64,000 nucleotides of DNA from Massilia timonae CCUG 45783 (GTDB lineage: Bacteria; Pseudomonadota; Gammaproteobacteria; Burkholderiales; Burkholderiaceae_D), in NCBI RefSeq assembly GCF_000315425.1, contig NZ_JH992922.1, positions 118,986 through 182,985 of the forward strand. Reading direction: 5' to 3'. Position 1 is the stretch's first letter; every line of letters begins with the position of its first letter. The translations under genes were made by a program, and so were the position numbers. Below, in pieces: positions 57,236 to 64,000 of this stretch. The notes below the pieces were generated by a model, which worked only from the letters and a program-made list of their open reading frames with translations, was not told the DNA's origin and ran no database searches.

Positions 57236-58549
57236 ATGGAAACTCCTACCCAATTCGTCCAGTGGCTGCGCTCGGTCGCGCCGTATATTCATGCGTTCGG
57301 TGGCAAGACCTTCGTGGTCGCCTTCCCGGGCGAACTGGTCGCCTCCGGCGCCCTGCCGGTGCTGGCGCAAGACTTGTCGCTGCTGGTCGGCCTCGGCATC
57401 CGCATCGTGCTGGTGCACGGTTCGCGGCCGCAGGTGGCCGAGCAGCTGGCGCTGCGCAACGTCGAAGGCCGCTTCCACGACGGCGTGCGCATCACCGACA
57501 CCGCCGCGCTGGAATGCGCCAAGGAAGCCGCCGGCGAGCTGCGCCTCGACATCGAAGCCGCCTTCAGCCAGGGCCTGCCCAACACGCCGATGTCGAACGC
57601 CCAGATCAGCATCGTCTCGGGCAACTTCGTGGTGGCCCGCCCGCTGGGCGTGATCGACGGCGTCGACTTCGAACTCACCGGCGTCACCCGCAAGATCGCC
57701 GCCGAGAAGATCCACCCGATCCTGCAGACCGAAGACAACCTGGTGCTGCTGTCGCCGCTGGGCTTCTCGCCGACCGGCGAGATCTTCAACCTGACCATGG
57801 AAGACGTGGCCGCGTCTGCCGCGATCGCCCTGCATGCCGACAAGCTGATCTTCATCACCGAATCGCCGATGATGAAGGATGCCGGCGGCGCCGAGCTGCG
57901 CGAATTGTCGTCGCACATGGCCGAGGCCGTGCTGCAGGCGGGCTTCCTGTCCGATTCCGCCGCGTTCTACCTGCAGCACGCGATCAAAGCCTGCAACGCC
58001 GGCGTCGACCGCGCCCACATCATCCCCTACGAGATGGACGGTTCGGCCCTGCTCGAAGTGTTCACCCACGACGGCGTGGGCACCATGATCAGCCACGAGA
58101 ACCTGGAAAGCCTGCGCCAGGCCACAATTGAGGACGTCGGCGGAATTATCAAGCTCATCGAACCGCTGGAAGCCGATGGCACGCTGGTGTATCGTGGCCG
58201 CGAGCTGATCGAGCGCGAGATCGACCAGTTCTCGGTGATCGACCACGACGGCGTGATCTTCGGCTGCGCGGCGCTGTATCCGTTCCCGGAATCGAAGATG
58301 GGCGAGATGGCCTGCCTGACGGTGAGTCCCGATGCGCAAACCCAGGGCGACGGCGAGCGCATACTCAAGCACATGGAAAACCGCGCGCGCGCCGCCGGCC
58401 TCACGAAACTGTTCGTGCTGACCACGCGCACCTCGCACTGGTTCAAGAAGCGCGGCTTCGTGCCGGCCACCGTGGACGATCTGCCAAAAGATCGGCAACA
58501 CATGTACAACTGGCAGCGCCGGTCACAGGTGCTGATCAAGACTTTATAA
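57236..58549 (+). CDS. argA: amino-acid N-acetyltransferase (N-acetylglutamate synthase)
   Basis: The enzyme acetylates glutamate with acetyl-CoA in the first step of arginine synthesis. The N-terminal amino-acid-kinase-like domain (VVAFPGELVASGALPVLAQDLSLLVGLGIRIVLVHGSRPQVAEQLALR) holds the arginine feedback site. The C-terminal GNAT domain from about 295 (TIEDVGGIIKLIEPLEADGTLVYRGRE, acetyl-CoA loop LTVSPDAQTQGDGERILKHMENRARAAG) is catalytic and ends with HMYNWQRRSQVLIKTL. At 437 aa this is the E. coli ArgA type. I take the ATG at 57236; the ATG at 57227 lies inside the -10 box. yggX follows 38 bases later. Confidence 0.96.
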   Translation: METPTQFVQWLRSVAPYIHAFGGKTFVVAFPGELVASGALPVLAQDLSLLVGLGIRIVLVHGSRPQVAEQLALRNVEGRFHDGVRITDTAALECAKEAAGELRLDIEAAFSQGLPNTPMSNAQISIVSGNFVVARPLGVIDGVDFELTGVTRKIAAEKIHPILQTEDNLVLLSPLGFSPTGEIFNLTMEDVAASAAIALHADKLIFITESPMMKDAGGAELRELSSHMAEAVLQAGFLSDSAAFYLQHAIKACNAGVDRAHIIPYEMDGSALLEVFTHDGVGTMISHENLESLRQATIEDVGGIIKLIEPLEADGTLVYRGRELIEREIDQFSVIDHDGVIFGCAALYPFPESKMGEMACLTVSPDAQTQGDGERILKHMENRARAAGLTKLFVLTTRTSHWFKKRGFVPATVDDLPKDRQHMYNWQRRSQVLIKTL

Positions 58550-58587
58550 TACCGGTTTTAGACTGTCACGGATAACAGGAGTACACG

Positions 58588-58860
58588 ATGGCCCGCACCG
58601 TCCACTGCATCAAACTGAACAAGGAAGCCGAAGGCCTGGATTTCCCGCCGGTCCCAGGCGAGATGGGCAAGAAGCTGTATATGTCGGTCTCGAAAGAGGC
58701 ATGGCAGCAATGGCTGAAGCATCAAACGATGCTGATCAACGAAAACCGCCTGAACCTGGCCGACGACCGCGCGCGCAAATACCTGGCGACGCAGATGGAG
58801 AAGCATTTCTTCGGCGAAGGCGCCGACCAGGCGATGGGCTACGTGCCGCCGACCGCCTGA
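58588..58860 (+). CDS. yggX: oxidative damage protection / iron(II)-trafficking protein YggX
   Basis: The 90-aa protein matches YggX across its length: [21 protein letters not shown], then [44 protein letters not shown] and the C-terminal [20 protein letters not shown]. The N-terminal Cys7 is the conserved thiol. It protects iron-sulphur proteins from oxidation and is linked to Fe(II) handling in the cytoplasm. AACAGGAG precedes the ATG. It lies 38 bases after argA and may be cotranscribed; a TTTATAATA stretch overlapping the argA stop could be its own -10. A strong terminator follows. Confidence 0.96.
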   Translation: MARTVHCIKLNKEAEGLDFPPVPGEMGKKLYMSVSKEAWQQWLKHQTMLINENRLNLADDRARKYLATQMEKHFFGEGADQAMGYVPPTA

Positions 58861-58879
58861 TCGACGCGCATCATCCATG

Positions 58880-58920
58880 AAAAATCCCGCTAGCGGCGCC
58901 TGCCGTCAGCGGGATTTTTT
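58880..58920. terminator. bidirectional Rho-independent terminator after yggX
   Basis: A 12-bp perfect stem, AAAAATCCCGCT / AGCGGGATTTTT, has a 16-base loop that can pair further. T runs on both strands serve yggX and the convergent rpiA-lipoprotein operon. Confidence 0.92.
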
Positions 58921-59224
58921 ACATCTTGCGGCACTGGCGCAATTCGCAGCGCGCCATGAACACCTTGCCATCCTGGCACTGCATCCGGTAGACCTCGATC
59001 GGCCCCGGCTCCGTGATCAGGCCGGCGCCCTGCTCGCTGGCGCAGGCCTGCGCCCTGGCCAGCTGCTCGACCGTGGTCGACGACACGCCGACCTTGAACG
59101 GCACGCGCTGGATCTCGACGACGTCGGGCGACGGCGTCACGGCCGGCTCCGACAGATCCACCCCGCTGCCAGCGACGGCACAACCGCCCAGCAGGACGGC
59201 CGCCGCAATCCACGCGCGCTTCAT
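58919..59224 (-). CDS. small lipoprotein, 101 aa
   Basis: A lipoprotein signal MKRAWIAAAVLLGGCAVAG has a clear lipobox LGGC at residues 12-15. The mature part of about 86 residues carries four further cysteines (QACASEQ, RMQCQDG, MARCELRQC), two of them spaced CELRQC at the end, so disulphides are likely. I recognise no family. It lies 13 bases downstream of rpiA in the same direction and is cotranscribed; the position gives no clue to function. Its stop codon is within the terminator stem. Confidence 0.82.
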   Translation of the reverse strand: MKRAWIAAAVLLGGCAVAGSGVDLSEPAVTPSPDVVEIQRVPFKVGVSSTTVEQLARAQACASEQGAGLITEPGPIEVYRMQCQDGKVFMARCELRQCRKM

Positions 59225-59237
59225 GGCAACTCTCCGG

Positions 59238-59915
59238 TCAGAGCGACAGGGTCTTGACGCCTTCCGCCGTGCCCAGCAGGCAGACGTTGGCGCCGGCCTT
59301 GGCGAACAGGCCCACGGCGATCACGCCGGTGATCTGGTTGATCTCTTCTTCCAGCGCCACCGGATCGGTGATCGACAGGCCGGCCACGTCGATCAGTTCA
59401 CCGCCGTTGTCGGTGATGAAAGGCTGGTCGGTGCCGGGTTTCAGGCGCAGCTTCGGCTGGCCGCCAAGCGCCGCCAGCTTGCGCATCACGACCGCACGCG
59501 CCATCGGGATCACCTCGACCGGCAGCGGGAATTTACCCAGCGTGTCGACCAGCTTCGAACCGTCGGCGATGCAGACGAACTTCTTCGACACCGACGCCAC
59601 GATCTTCTCGCGCGTGAGCGCCGCGCCGCCGCCCTTGATCATCGCGCCTTGCGCGTTGATCTCGTCGGCGCCGTCGATGTAGACGGCCATCGATTCGACG
59701 TCGTTCAGGTCGAACACCGGGATGCCGTGGCCGCGCAGGCGGGCGGCGGTGGCTTCGGATGAGGCCACGGTGCCCTTGATGCGGTCCTTGATCTTCGCCA
59801 GTTCGTCGATGAAGAAGTTGGCGGTCGAGCCGGTGCCGACGCCGATGATTTCACCGTCGACCACGTAATCGATGGCGGCGCGCGCCACTGCTTGTTTCAG
59901 TTCGTCTTGAGTCAT
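59238..59915 (-). CDS. rpiA: ribose-5-phosphate isomerase A
   Basis: The enzyme interconverts ribose 5-phosphate and ribulose 5-phosphate in the pentose phosphate pathway. The ATG at 59915 starts [18 protein letters not shown]; the ATG at 59948 adds 11 residues not found in RpiA. Motifs are [30 protein letters not shown], the active site [30 protein letters not shown] and [21 protein letters not shown]. At 225 aa it has the usual size. It is followed by the small lipoprotein gene. Confidence 0.96.
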   Translation of the reverse strand: MTQDELKQAVARAAIDYVVDGEIIGVGTGSTANFFIDELAKIKDRIKGTVASSEATAARLRGHGIPVFDLNDVESMAVYIDGADEINAQGAMIKGGGAALTREKIVASVSKKFVCIADGSKLVDTLGKFPLPVEVIPMARAVVMRKLAALGGQPKLRLKPGTDQPFITDNGGELIDVAGLSITDPVALEEEINQITGVIAVGLFAKAGANVCLLGTAEGVKTLSL

Positions 59916-59967
59916 GATGCGGGTTGGTAAATGAAAAGAATGCGCCATTTTAGCGGATTACACAGCA

Positions 59968-59998
59968 CGTCATCCCCGCGAAGGCGGGGACCCAAGTG
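59968..59998. repeat. REP-like intergenic palindrome
   Basis: CGTCATCCCCGCGAAGGCGGGG-ACCCAAGTGG contains a 7-bp perfect inverted repeat (TCCCCGC / GCGGGGA) with a GTCATCCCCGCG start. This is the well-known form of dispersed repeats in many proteobacterial genomes. It lies before rpiA in the direction away from the coding sequence. Confidence 0.6.
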
Positions 59999-60103
59999 GT
60001 TCTTCCCATATATGCATGCCACGATCATGCAATCTGCATTTGCTAATCTTGTAACGAAGCATCACACTCGACGTTTGTTACAACGTTCGTTTGCCTGGAA
60101 CCA

Positions 60104-61321
60104 ATGAAAATCTTTACCAAGAAACGCATCGTCATCGCCACCGCCCTCCTCGTCGCCGTCGCGACCGCCGCGGTGCTGCTCAAGCCCAGGGACAACGTCA
60201 TCCCGCCGTCGAAATACCGCAGCACGGCGGTCGACCGCGGCGCCATCAACCAGGTCGTGACCGCCACCGGCACCATCAATCCGGTGGCCCTGATCAACGT
60301 CGGTTCGCAGGTCTCGGGCACCGTGGCCGAGCTGCACGCCGACTTCAACGACCGCGTCAAGAAGGGCCAGGTGCTGCTCAAGCTGGAGCCGACCATCTTC
60401 AATGCCCAGGTGGGACAGGCCGAAGCCAGCATCGCCTCGGCGCGCGCCAACCTGCAGCTGGCCCGGGCCACCTACAAGCGCAACGAGCAGCTGGTGGCGC
60501 AGAACTTCGTCTCCAGCCTGGCGCTCGACCAGTCGCGGCGCGAAATGGACGTCGCCGCCGCCAACCTCAAGCTGGCCCAGGCCCAGTTCGAGCGCGCGCG
60601 GGCGGACCTGAACAACAGCGTGATCCGCTCGCCGATCGACGGCGTGGTGATCAAGCGCACCATCGACCTGGGCCAGACCGTGGCGGCCTCGTTCAACACG
60701 CCGAACCTGTTCCAGATCGCCAACGACCTGACCAAGATGCAGATCGACACCAGCGTGTCGGAAGCCGACGTCGGCCTGCTCAAGGACGGCTTGCCGGCGC
60801 GCTTCGTGGTCGACGCCTATCCCGACCGCGAATTCAACGCCACCATGCGCCAGTTCCGCCTGGCGCCGAACGTGGTGCAGAACGTCGTGACCTATAACGT
60901 CGTGCTCGACGTCGACAACGCCGACGAACTGCTCAAGCCCGGCATGACGGCCCAGGTGCGCCTGGTGGTGGCGAACCGCCCCGACGTGCTGCGCATCCCG
61001 ACCACGGCGCTGCGCTTCCGCCTGTCCGAAGAAGAGCAGGCGGCCGAGCGCAAAAAAGTGAAGGAAACGGACAAGGACGTGAAGCAGGTGGCCGCCAAGC
61101 CGGCGCCGGCCGCCGCCCAGGACGACGACGTCGCCTTCCGCAGCGCCAGCGAGACCGCGCGCATGTTCAAGATTTACAAGCTCGATGCGATGAACCAGCC
61201 GCAGCCGGTCGACATCCGTACCGGACTCTCCAACTTCCGCTACACCGAAGTGCTCTCGGGCGACCTGAAACCGGGCGACCGCGTGGTGACTCGTGCGCTG
61301 TCCCAGCCGGAGAACCAATGA
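60104..61321 (+). CDS. MacA-like periplasmic adaptor of an ABC efflux pump
   Basis: The 405-aa RND/MacA-type adaptor has an N-terminal membrane anchor (RIVIATALLVAVATAAVLL). The lipoyl halves are VNVGSQVSGTVAELHADFNDRVKKGQVLLKLE and NSVIRSPIDGVVIKRTIDLGQTVAASF. A short alpha hairpin of about 90 residues lies between them, and the beta barrel follows. The C-terminal part has a Lys/Glu-rich insertion of about 50 residues (EEEQAAERKKVKETDKDVKQ region) before SETARMFKIY. It overlaps the ATPase gene by four bases. It should link the permease encoded downstream with an outer-membrane channel that is not encoded here. Confidence 0.9.
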   Translation: MKIFTKKRIVIATALLVAVATAAVLLKPRDNVIPPSKYRSTAVDRGAINQVVTATGTINPVALINVGSQVSGTVAELHADFNDRVKKGQVLLKLEPTIFNAQVGQAEASIASARANLQLARATYKRNEQLVAQNFVSSLALDQSRREMDVAAANLKLAQAQFERARADLNNSVIRSPIDGVVIKRTIDLGQTVAASFNTPNLFQIANDLTKMQIDTSVSEADVGLLKDGLPARFVVDAYPDREFNATMRQFRLAPNVVQNVVTYNVVLDVDNADELLKPGMTAQVRLVVANRPDVLRIPTTALRFRLSEEEQAAERKKVKETDKDVKQVAAKPAPAAAQDDDVAFRSASETARMFKIYKLDAMNQPQPVDIRTGLSNFRYTEVLSGDLKPGDRVVTRALSQPENQ

Positions 61322-62055
61322 CCGGGCCACTGATCGACATCCGCGGCGTCACCAAGACTTACCTCAGCGGCAGCGTCGAGACGCCGGTGTTGCACGGCGT
61401 CGACATGACGGTCGAGCGCGGCGACTTCGTGTCCATCATGGGCGCATCGGGTTCCGGCAAGTCGACCCTGATGAACATCCTCGGCTGCCTCGACCAGGCC
61501 AGCGGCGGCACTTACCTGCTGGACGGCGTCGACACCCGCAGCCTGGGACGTCCGCAACTGGCCGACATCCGCAACCGCACCATCGGCTTCGTGTTCCAGA
61601 GCTTCAACCTGATCAAGCGCATGTCGGTGGCGGAGAACGTCGCCCTGCCCCTGATCTACGGCGGCGTGGGACGCGGCAAGGCCCATGCGCGCGCCATGGC
61701 CGAACTCGAACGGGTGGGATTGGGCGCGCTGGGACAGCGCACGCCGAGCCAGCTCTCGGGCGGCCAGCAGCAGCGCGTCGCCATCGCGCGCGCGCTGGCC
61801 ACCGATCCGCCGCTGCTGCTGGCCGACGAACCGACCGGCAACCTCGACACGCAAACCAGCGACGACATCATGCACAGCTTCCAGCAACTGAACCGCGAGC
61901 GCGGCATCACCATCGTGCTGGTGACCCATGAAGCCGACGTCGCCGCCTACAGCCGCCGCCTGGTGCGCCTGAAGGATGGCCGGGTGCTGTACGACGGGCC
62001 GGCCGCCGAAGGCCTGCGCCAGTTCGCGGGCGTGCAGATCGGAGTCGCGCCATGA
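61318..62055 (+). CDS. MacB-type ABC transporter ATP-binding subunit
   Basis: The 245-aa ATPase of the LolD/MacB group has Walker A MGASGSGKST, the Q loop IGFVFQSFNLIKRMSV, signature LSGGQQQRVAIARAL, Walker B LLLADEPTGNLD and the H loop VLVTHEADVA. The extra residues PSDIM-like between Walker B and the H loop follow the MacB pattern. In E. coli MacB the ATPase and permease are one chain; here they are separate genes with four-base overlaps on both sides. It powers export of a macrolide, lipid or peptide by mechanotransmission. Confidence 0.93.
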   Translation: MTGPLIDIRGVTKTYLSGSVETPVLHGVDMTVERGDFVSIMGASGSGKSTLMNILGCLDQASGGTYLLDGVDTRSLGRPQLADIRNRTIGFVFQSFNLIKRMSVAENVALPLIYGGVGRGKAHARAMAELERVGLGALGQRTPSQLSGGQQQRVAIARALATDPPLLLADEPTGNLDTQTSDDIMHSFQQLNRERGITIVLVTHEADVAAYSRRLVRLKDGRVLYDGPAAEGLRQFAGVQIGVAP

Positions 62056-63275
62056 ACCCGATCCAGGTATTGATCGAATCGTTCCGCTCGATGGCGGCCA
62101 ACCGCCTGCGCACCGCGCTGACCATGCTCGGCATCGTGATCGGCATCGCCTCCGTCGTGCTGCTGCTGGCGCTCGGCGACAGCATGCAGCGCTTCATCGG
62201 CAAGCAGCTGCAGATGCTGGGCACCAATATGGTCTACATCATGCCCGGCGGCGACCGCACCGCGGCCCAGCGCGCCCGCGAAGGCAAGGTCGCGGTGCTG
62301 ACCCGGGGCGATGCCGAGGCCCTGAACGCCCTGCCCAGCCTGACCGGCGCGGCGCCCGCGTTGCAGGGCAGTTTCAAGGTCAGCGCCGGCAACGAAAACC
62401 TGAGCAGCACCGTGCTCGGCGTGACCCCGGCCATGTTCACGATCCGTAACTGGAAAGTCGACCAGGGCACCTTGTTCGGCGAGGCCGACGTGCGCGCCGG
62501 CGCGCGTCTGGCGGTGATCGGCCAGAAGGTGGCCGACCAGTTCTTCTACCGCGCCGACCCGCTCGGGCGCTACCTGCGCATCGAGAACGTGTCGTTCCAG
62601 GTGATCGGCGTGCTGGCCGGCGAAGGCCGCCAGCCCGACGGCACCGACCTGTCGGAACAGATCGTGGTGCCGATCACGGCGCCCAGCGCCCACCTGGTCA
62701 AGTCGCCGTTCCCGCAGAACGTCCACTACATCAATGCCCAGGGCCGCCCGAACGTGGTGATGACCGATGCGATCGAGGACATGAAGGAAGTGCTGCGCGA
62801 CCGGCACCGGATCCGGGTCGACGATCCGGACGACTTCCGCATCCAGAACCTGAGCGAGATCGCCGACACGGCCAACAAGATCAGCGCCGGCGTCGCCCTG
62901 CTGCTCGGCCTGATCGGCGCGATCTCGCTGCTGGTGGGCGGGATCGGGATCATGAACATCATGCTGGTGTCGGTGACCGAAAGGACGCGCGAGATCGGCA
63001 TCCGGATGGCGATCGGGGCGCGCCCGAACGCCGTGCTGCTGCAGTTCCTGGCCGAGGCGGTGGTGATCTGCCTGGCCGGTGGATTGGTCGGGATCGCGAT
63101 CGCGGCCGGCGGCGCGGCGCTCATCACGACGTTCGCGGATTTCGAGGTCTACCTGACCTTGTCGGGCATGCTGATCGCGTGCGGGTTCGCGACGGCGGTC
63201 GGGATGTTCTTCGGGTTTTATCCGGCGCGCAGGGCGTCGCGACTCTTGCCCGTAGACTGTCTCAGATACGAATAA
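62052..63275 (+). CDS. MacB-type ABC transporter permease
   Basis: The 407-aa protein has the four-helix MacB/FtsX topology: helix 1 (NRLRTALTMLGIVIGIASVVLLLALG), a periplasmic MacB_PCD domain of about 230 residues, then three C-terminal helices (ISAGVALLLGLIGAISLLVGGIGIMNIMLVSV, AVVICLAGGLVGIAIAAGGAAL, GMLIACGFATAVGMFFGFYPA). The loop VTERTREIGIRMAIGARPNAVLLQFL is the conserved coupling motif that contacts the ATPase. It is the last gene of the three-gene pump operon; the outer-membrane partner may be a TolC-like protein elsewhere, possibly the one at 24852-26414. Confidence 0.93.
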   Translation: MNPIQVLIESFRSMAANRLRTALTMLGIVIGIASVVLLLALGDSMQRFIGKQLQMLGTNMVYIMPGGDRTAAQRAREGKVAVLTRGDAEALNALPSLTGAAPALQGSFKVSAGNENLSSTVLGVTPAMFTIRNWKVDQGTLFGEADVRAGARLAVIGQKVADQFFYRADPLGRYLRIENVSFQVIGVLAGEGRQPDGTDLSEQIVVPITAPSAHLVKSPFPQNVHYINAQGRPNVVMTDAIEDMKEVLRDRHRIRVDDPDDFRIQNLSEIADTANKISAGVALLLGLIGAISLLVGGIGIMNIMLVSVTERTREIGIRMAIGARPNAVLLQFLAEAVVICLAGGLVGIAIAAGGAALITTFADFEVYLTLSGMLIACGFATAVGMFFGFYPARRASRLLPVDCLRYE

Positions 63276-63413
63276 CCAGAAGTATTGCCTTCTCGATAGT
63301 CACCTCGCAGTAATTAGGAACTCACATGGGCCCACGTTACGATCTGAAGAAAATAATATTCCTATTGGACCGATTGCATTCACGGTGTTTGTCAACGTAG
63401 TTGTCGCGTCATC

Positions 63414-64000
63414 TCAAGCTGCTTGCTGTAGTGCTTCTGGCCGAATCCGTTCCGGATTCAACCAGACTTGATCGTCAAGTTCCCAGTTCCTGGTGCCCTG
63501 CGACCAGCGCTGCGGGTTGCGCTTTCTAGCCTCGTGATAGACCTGCTCACGAAGCTTCAAAATCGCCGCGTCTTGCCCGCAGTGGCGCTGTGCCGGGGTC
63601 ACGAATTTCAGGCCGCTGTGCTTGTGATCGTGGTTATACCAACGCACGAATTTCTGCGTCCATGCCTGCGCCTCTTCCAGGCTTCCGAATGGCTTGTTCG
63701 GGTAATCTGGGCGATATTTGCAGGTCTTGAACAGCGACTCGGCGTATGCATTGTCATTGCTTACACGTGGCCGGCTGAACGAGGGCGCCACACCCAGCTG
63801 TTCCAACGTGGCCAACATGGTGGCGCCCTTCATGGCGCTGCCGTTGTCCGAATGGAGCACCAGTGGACGACCGGCCAGCCCCTCGGCCAAGCTAGTGCGG
63901 CGCATCAACCGTGAAGCCAGTTCCGCCGATTCCGCCACGTGCACCTCATGCCCGACGACTTTGCGGCTGAAGATATCGAGCACCATGTACCAGTAATAGT
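63414..64000 (-). mobile_element. IS3-family transposase OrfB (5' part beyond the window)
   Basis: The frame is open to the right edge (YYWYMVLDIFSRKVVG reads through the end), so the gene is cut. The visible 195 residues cover the end of the DDE core: the second Asp in LVLHSDNGSAMKGATM and the Glu in NDNAYAESLFKTCKYRP, followed by WYNHDHKHSGLKFVTPAQRH, all typical of IS3-family OrfB. The first Asp lies beyond the window. The IS end is near 63389, where TGTTTGTCAACG begins, but the inverted repeat partner is not in view. The gene sits 138 bases downstream of the MacB-type permease gene. Confidence 0.92.

Overview
The window looks like the chromosome of a Massilia-type betaproteobacterium (Oxalobacteraceae). 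The evidence is high GC, gene families typical of that group (Bug/tripartite-tricarboxylate binding proteins, an imuA-imuB pair, YggX, HrpA, paired Hsp70 proteins) and third-codon GC bias. The genus is an inference from recall, not a search. I support about 58 protein genes, including two small ones (8205-8354 and a 33-residue one at 51493-51594) and a 19-codon leader peptide at 16032-16091. I see no rRNA, tRNA, CRISPR array or prophage.

Left part (1-28 kb). A Ser/Thr kinase-TPR receptor cut by the left edge, a small unknown protein and an FHA-type sigma-54 activator form a likely signalling locus. Next come a PhzF-like protein, a TonB-dependent receptor, a primase-like protein and a branched-chain amino acid binding protein. 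A protease/response regulator/sensor kinase operon follows, preceded by two direct-repeat boxes of the PmrA/QseB type. A small heat-shock gene carries a ROSE-like RNA thermometer. An M61 peptidase is followed by tyrS, which has its own promoter and a Tyr-rich leader peptide. A MerR regulator faces a two-gene operon across a promoter with a 19-bp spacer. The SOS imuA-imuB operon has a clear LexA box. A five-gene operon (3-hydroxybutyrate dehydrogenase, AI-2E-family transporter, outer-membrane factor, HlyD adaptor, DUF2955) encodes an AaeAB-like efflux pump with its own outer-membrane channel.

Middle part (28-45 kb). An orphan HepT-like protein precedes a tightly overlapped DUF2760-Hsp70-Hsp70 operon. 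Behind it lies an AT-rich island (34.35-35.69 kb) with a two-helix potassium channel and an unknown partner protein. Downstream of the island are degraded copies of the hsp70 3' end and of the methyltransferase gene found 6 kb further on, so this spot is a rearrangement scar. A P-type cation ATPase, a PEP-synthase-like protein, the intact methyltransferase, a secreted ClpP-like protein, a DUF4230 protein and a TetR/SDR divergent pair follow.

Right part (45-64 kb). This holds an alpha/beta hydrolase, a Bug-family binding protein, a MscS channel, a Tat-exported SDR, a PRC-barrel protein, hrpA, argA, yggX and rpiA plus a lipoprotein. A MacA-like adaptor follows, with a MacB-like pump split into ATPase and permease. 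An IS3-family transposase is cut by the right edge.

The most interesting items are the tyrS leader/attenuator, the island with its mosaic scar, the HepT-like protein that keeps RX4H but lacks the AMPylated tyrosine, the ROSE-like thermometer, the paired boxes before the protease operon and the double-Hsp70 operon.
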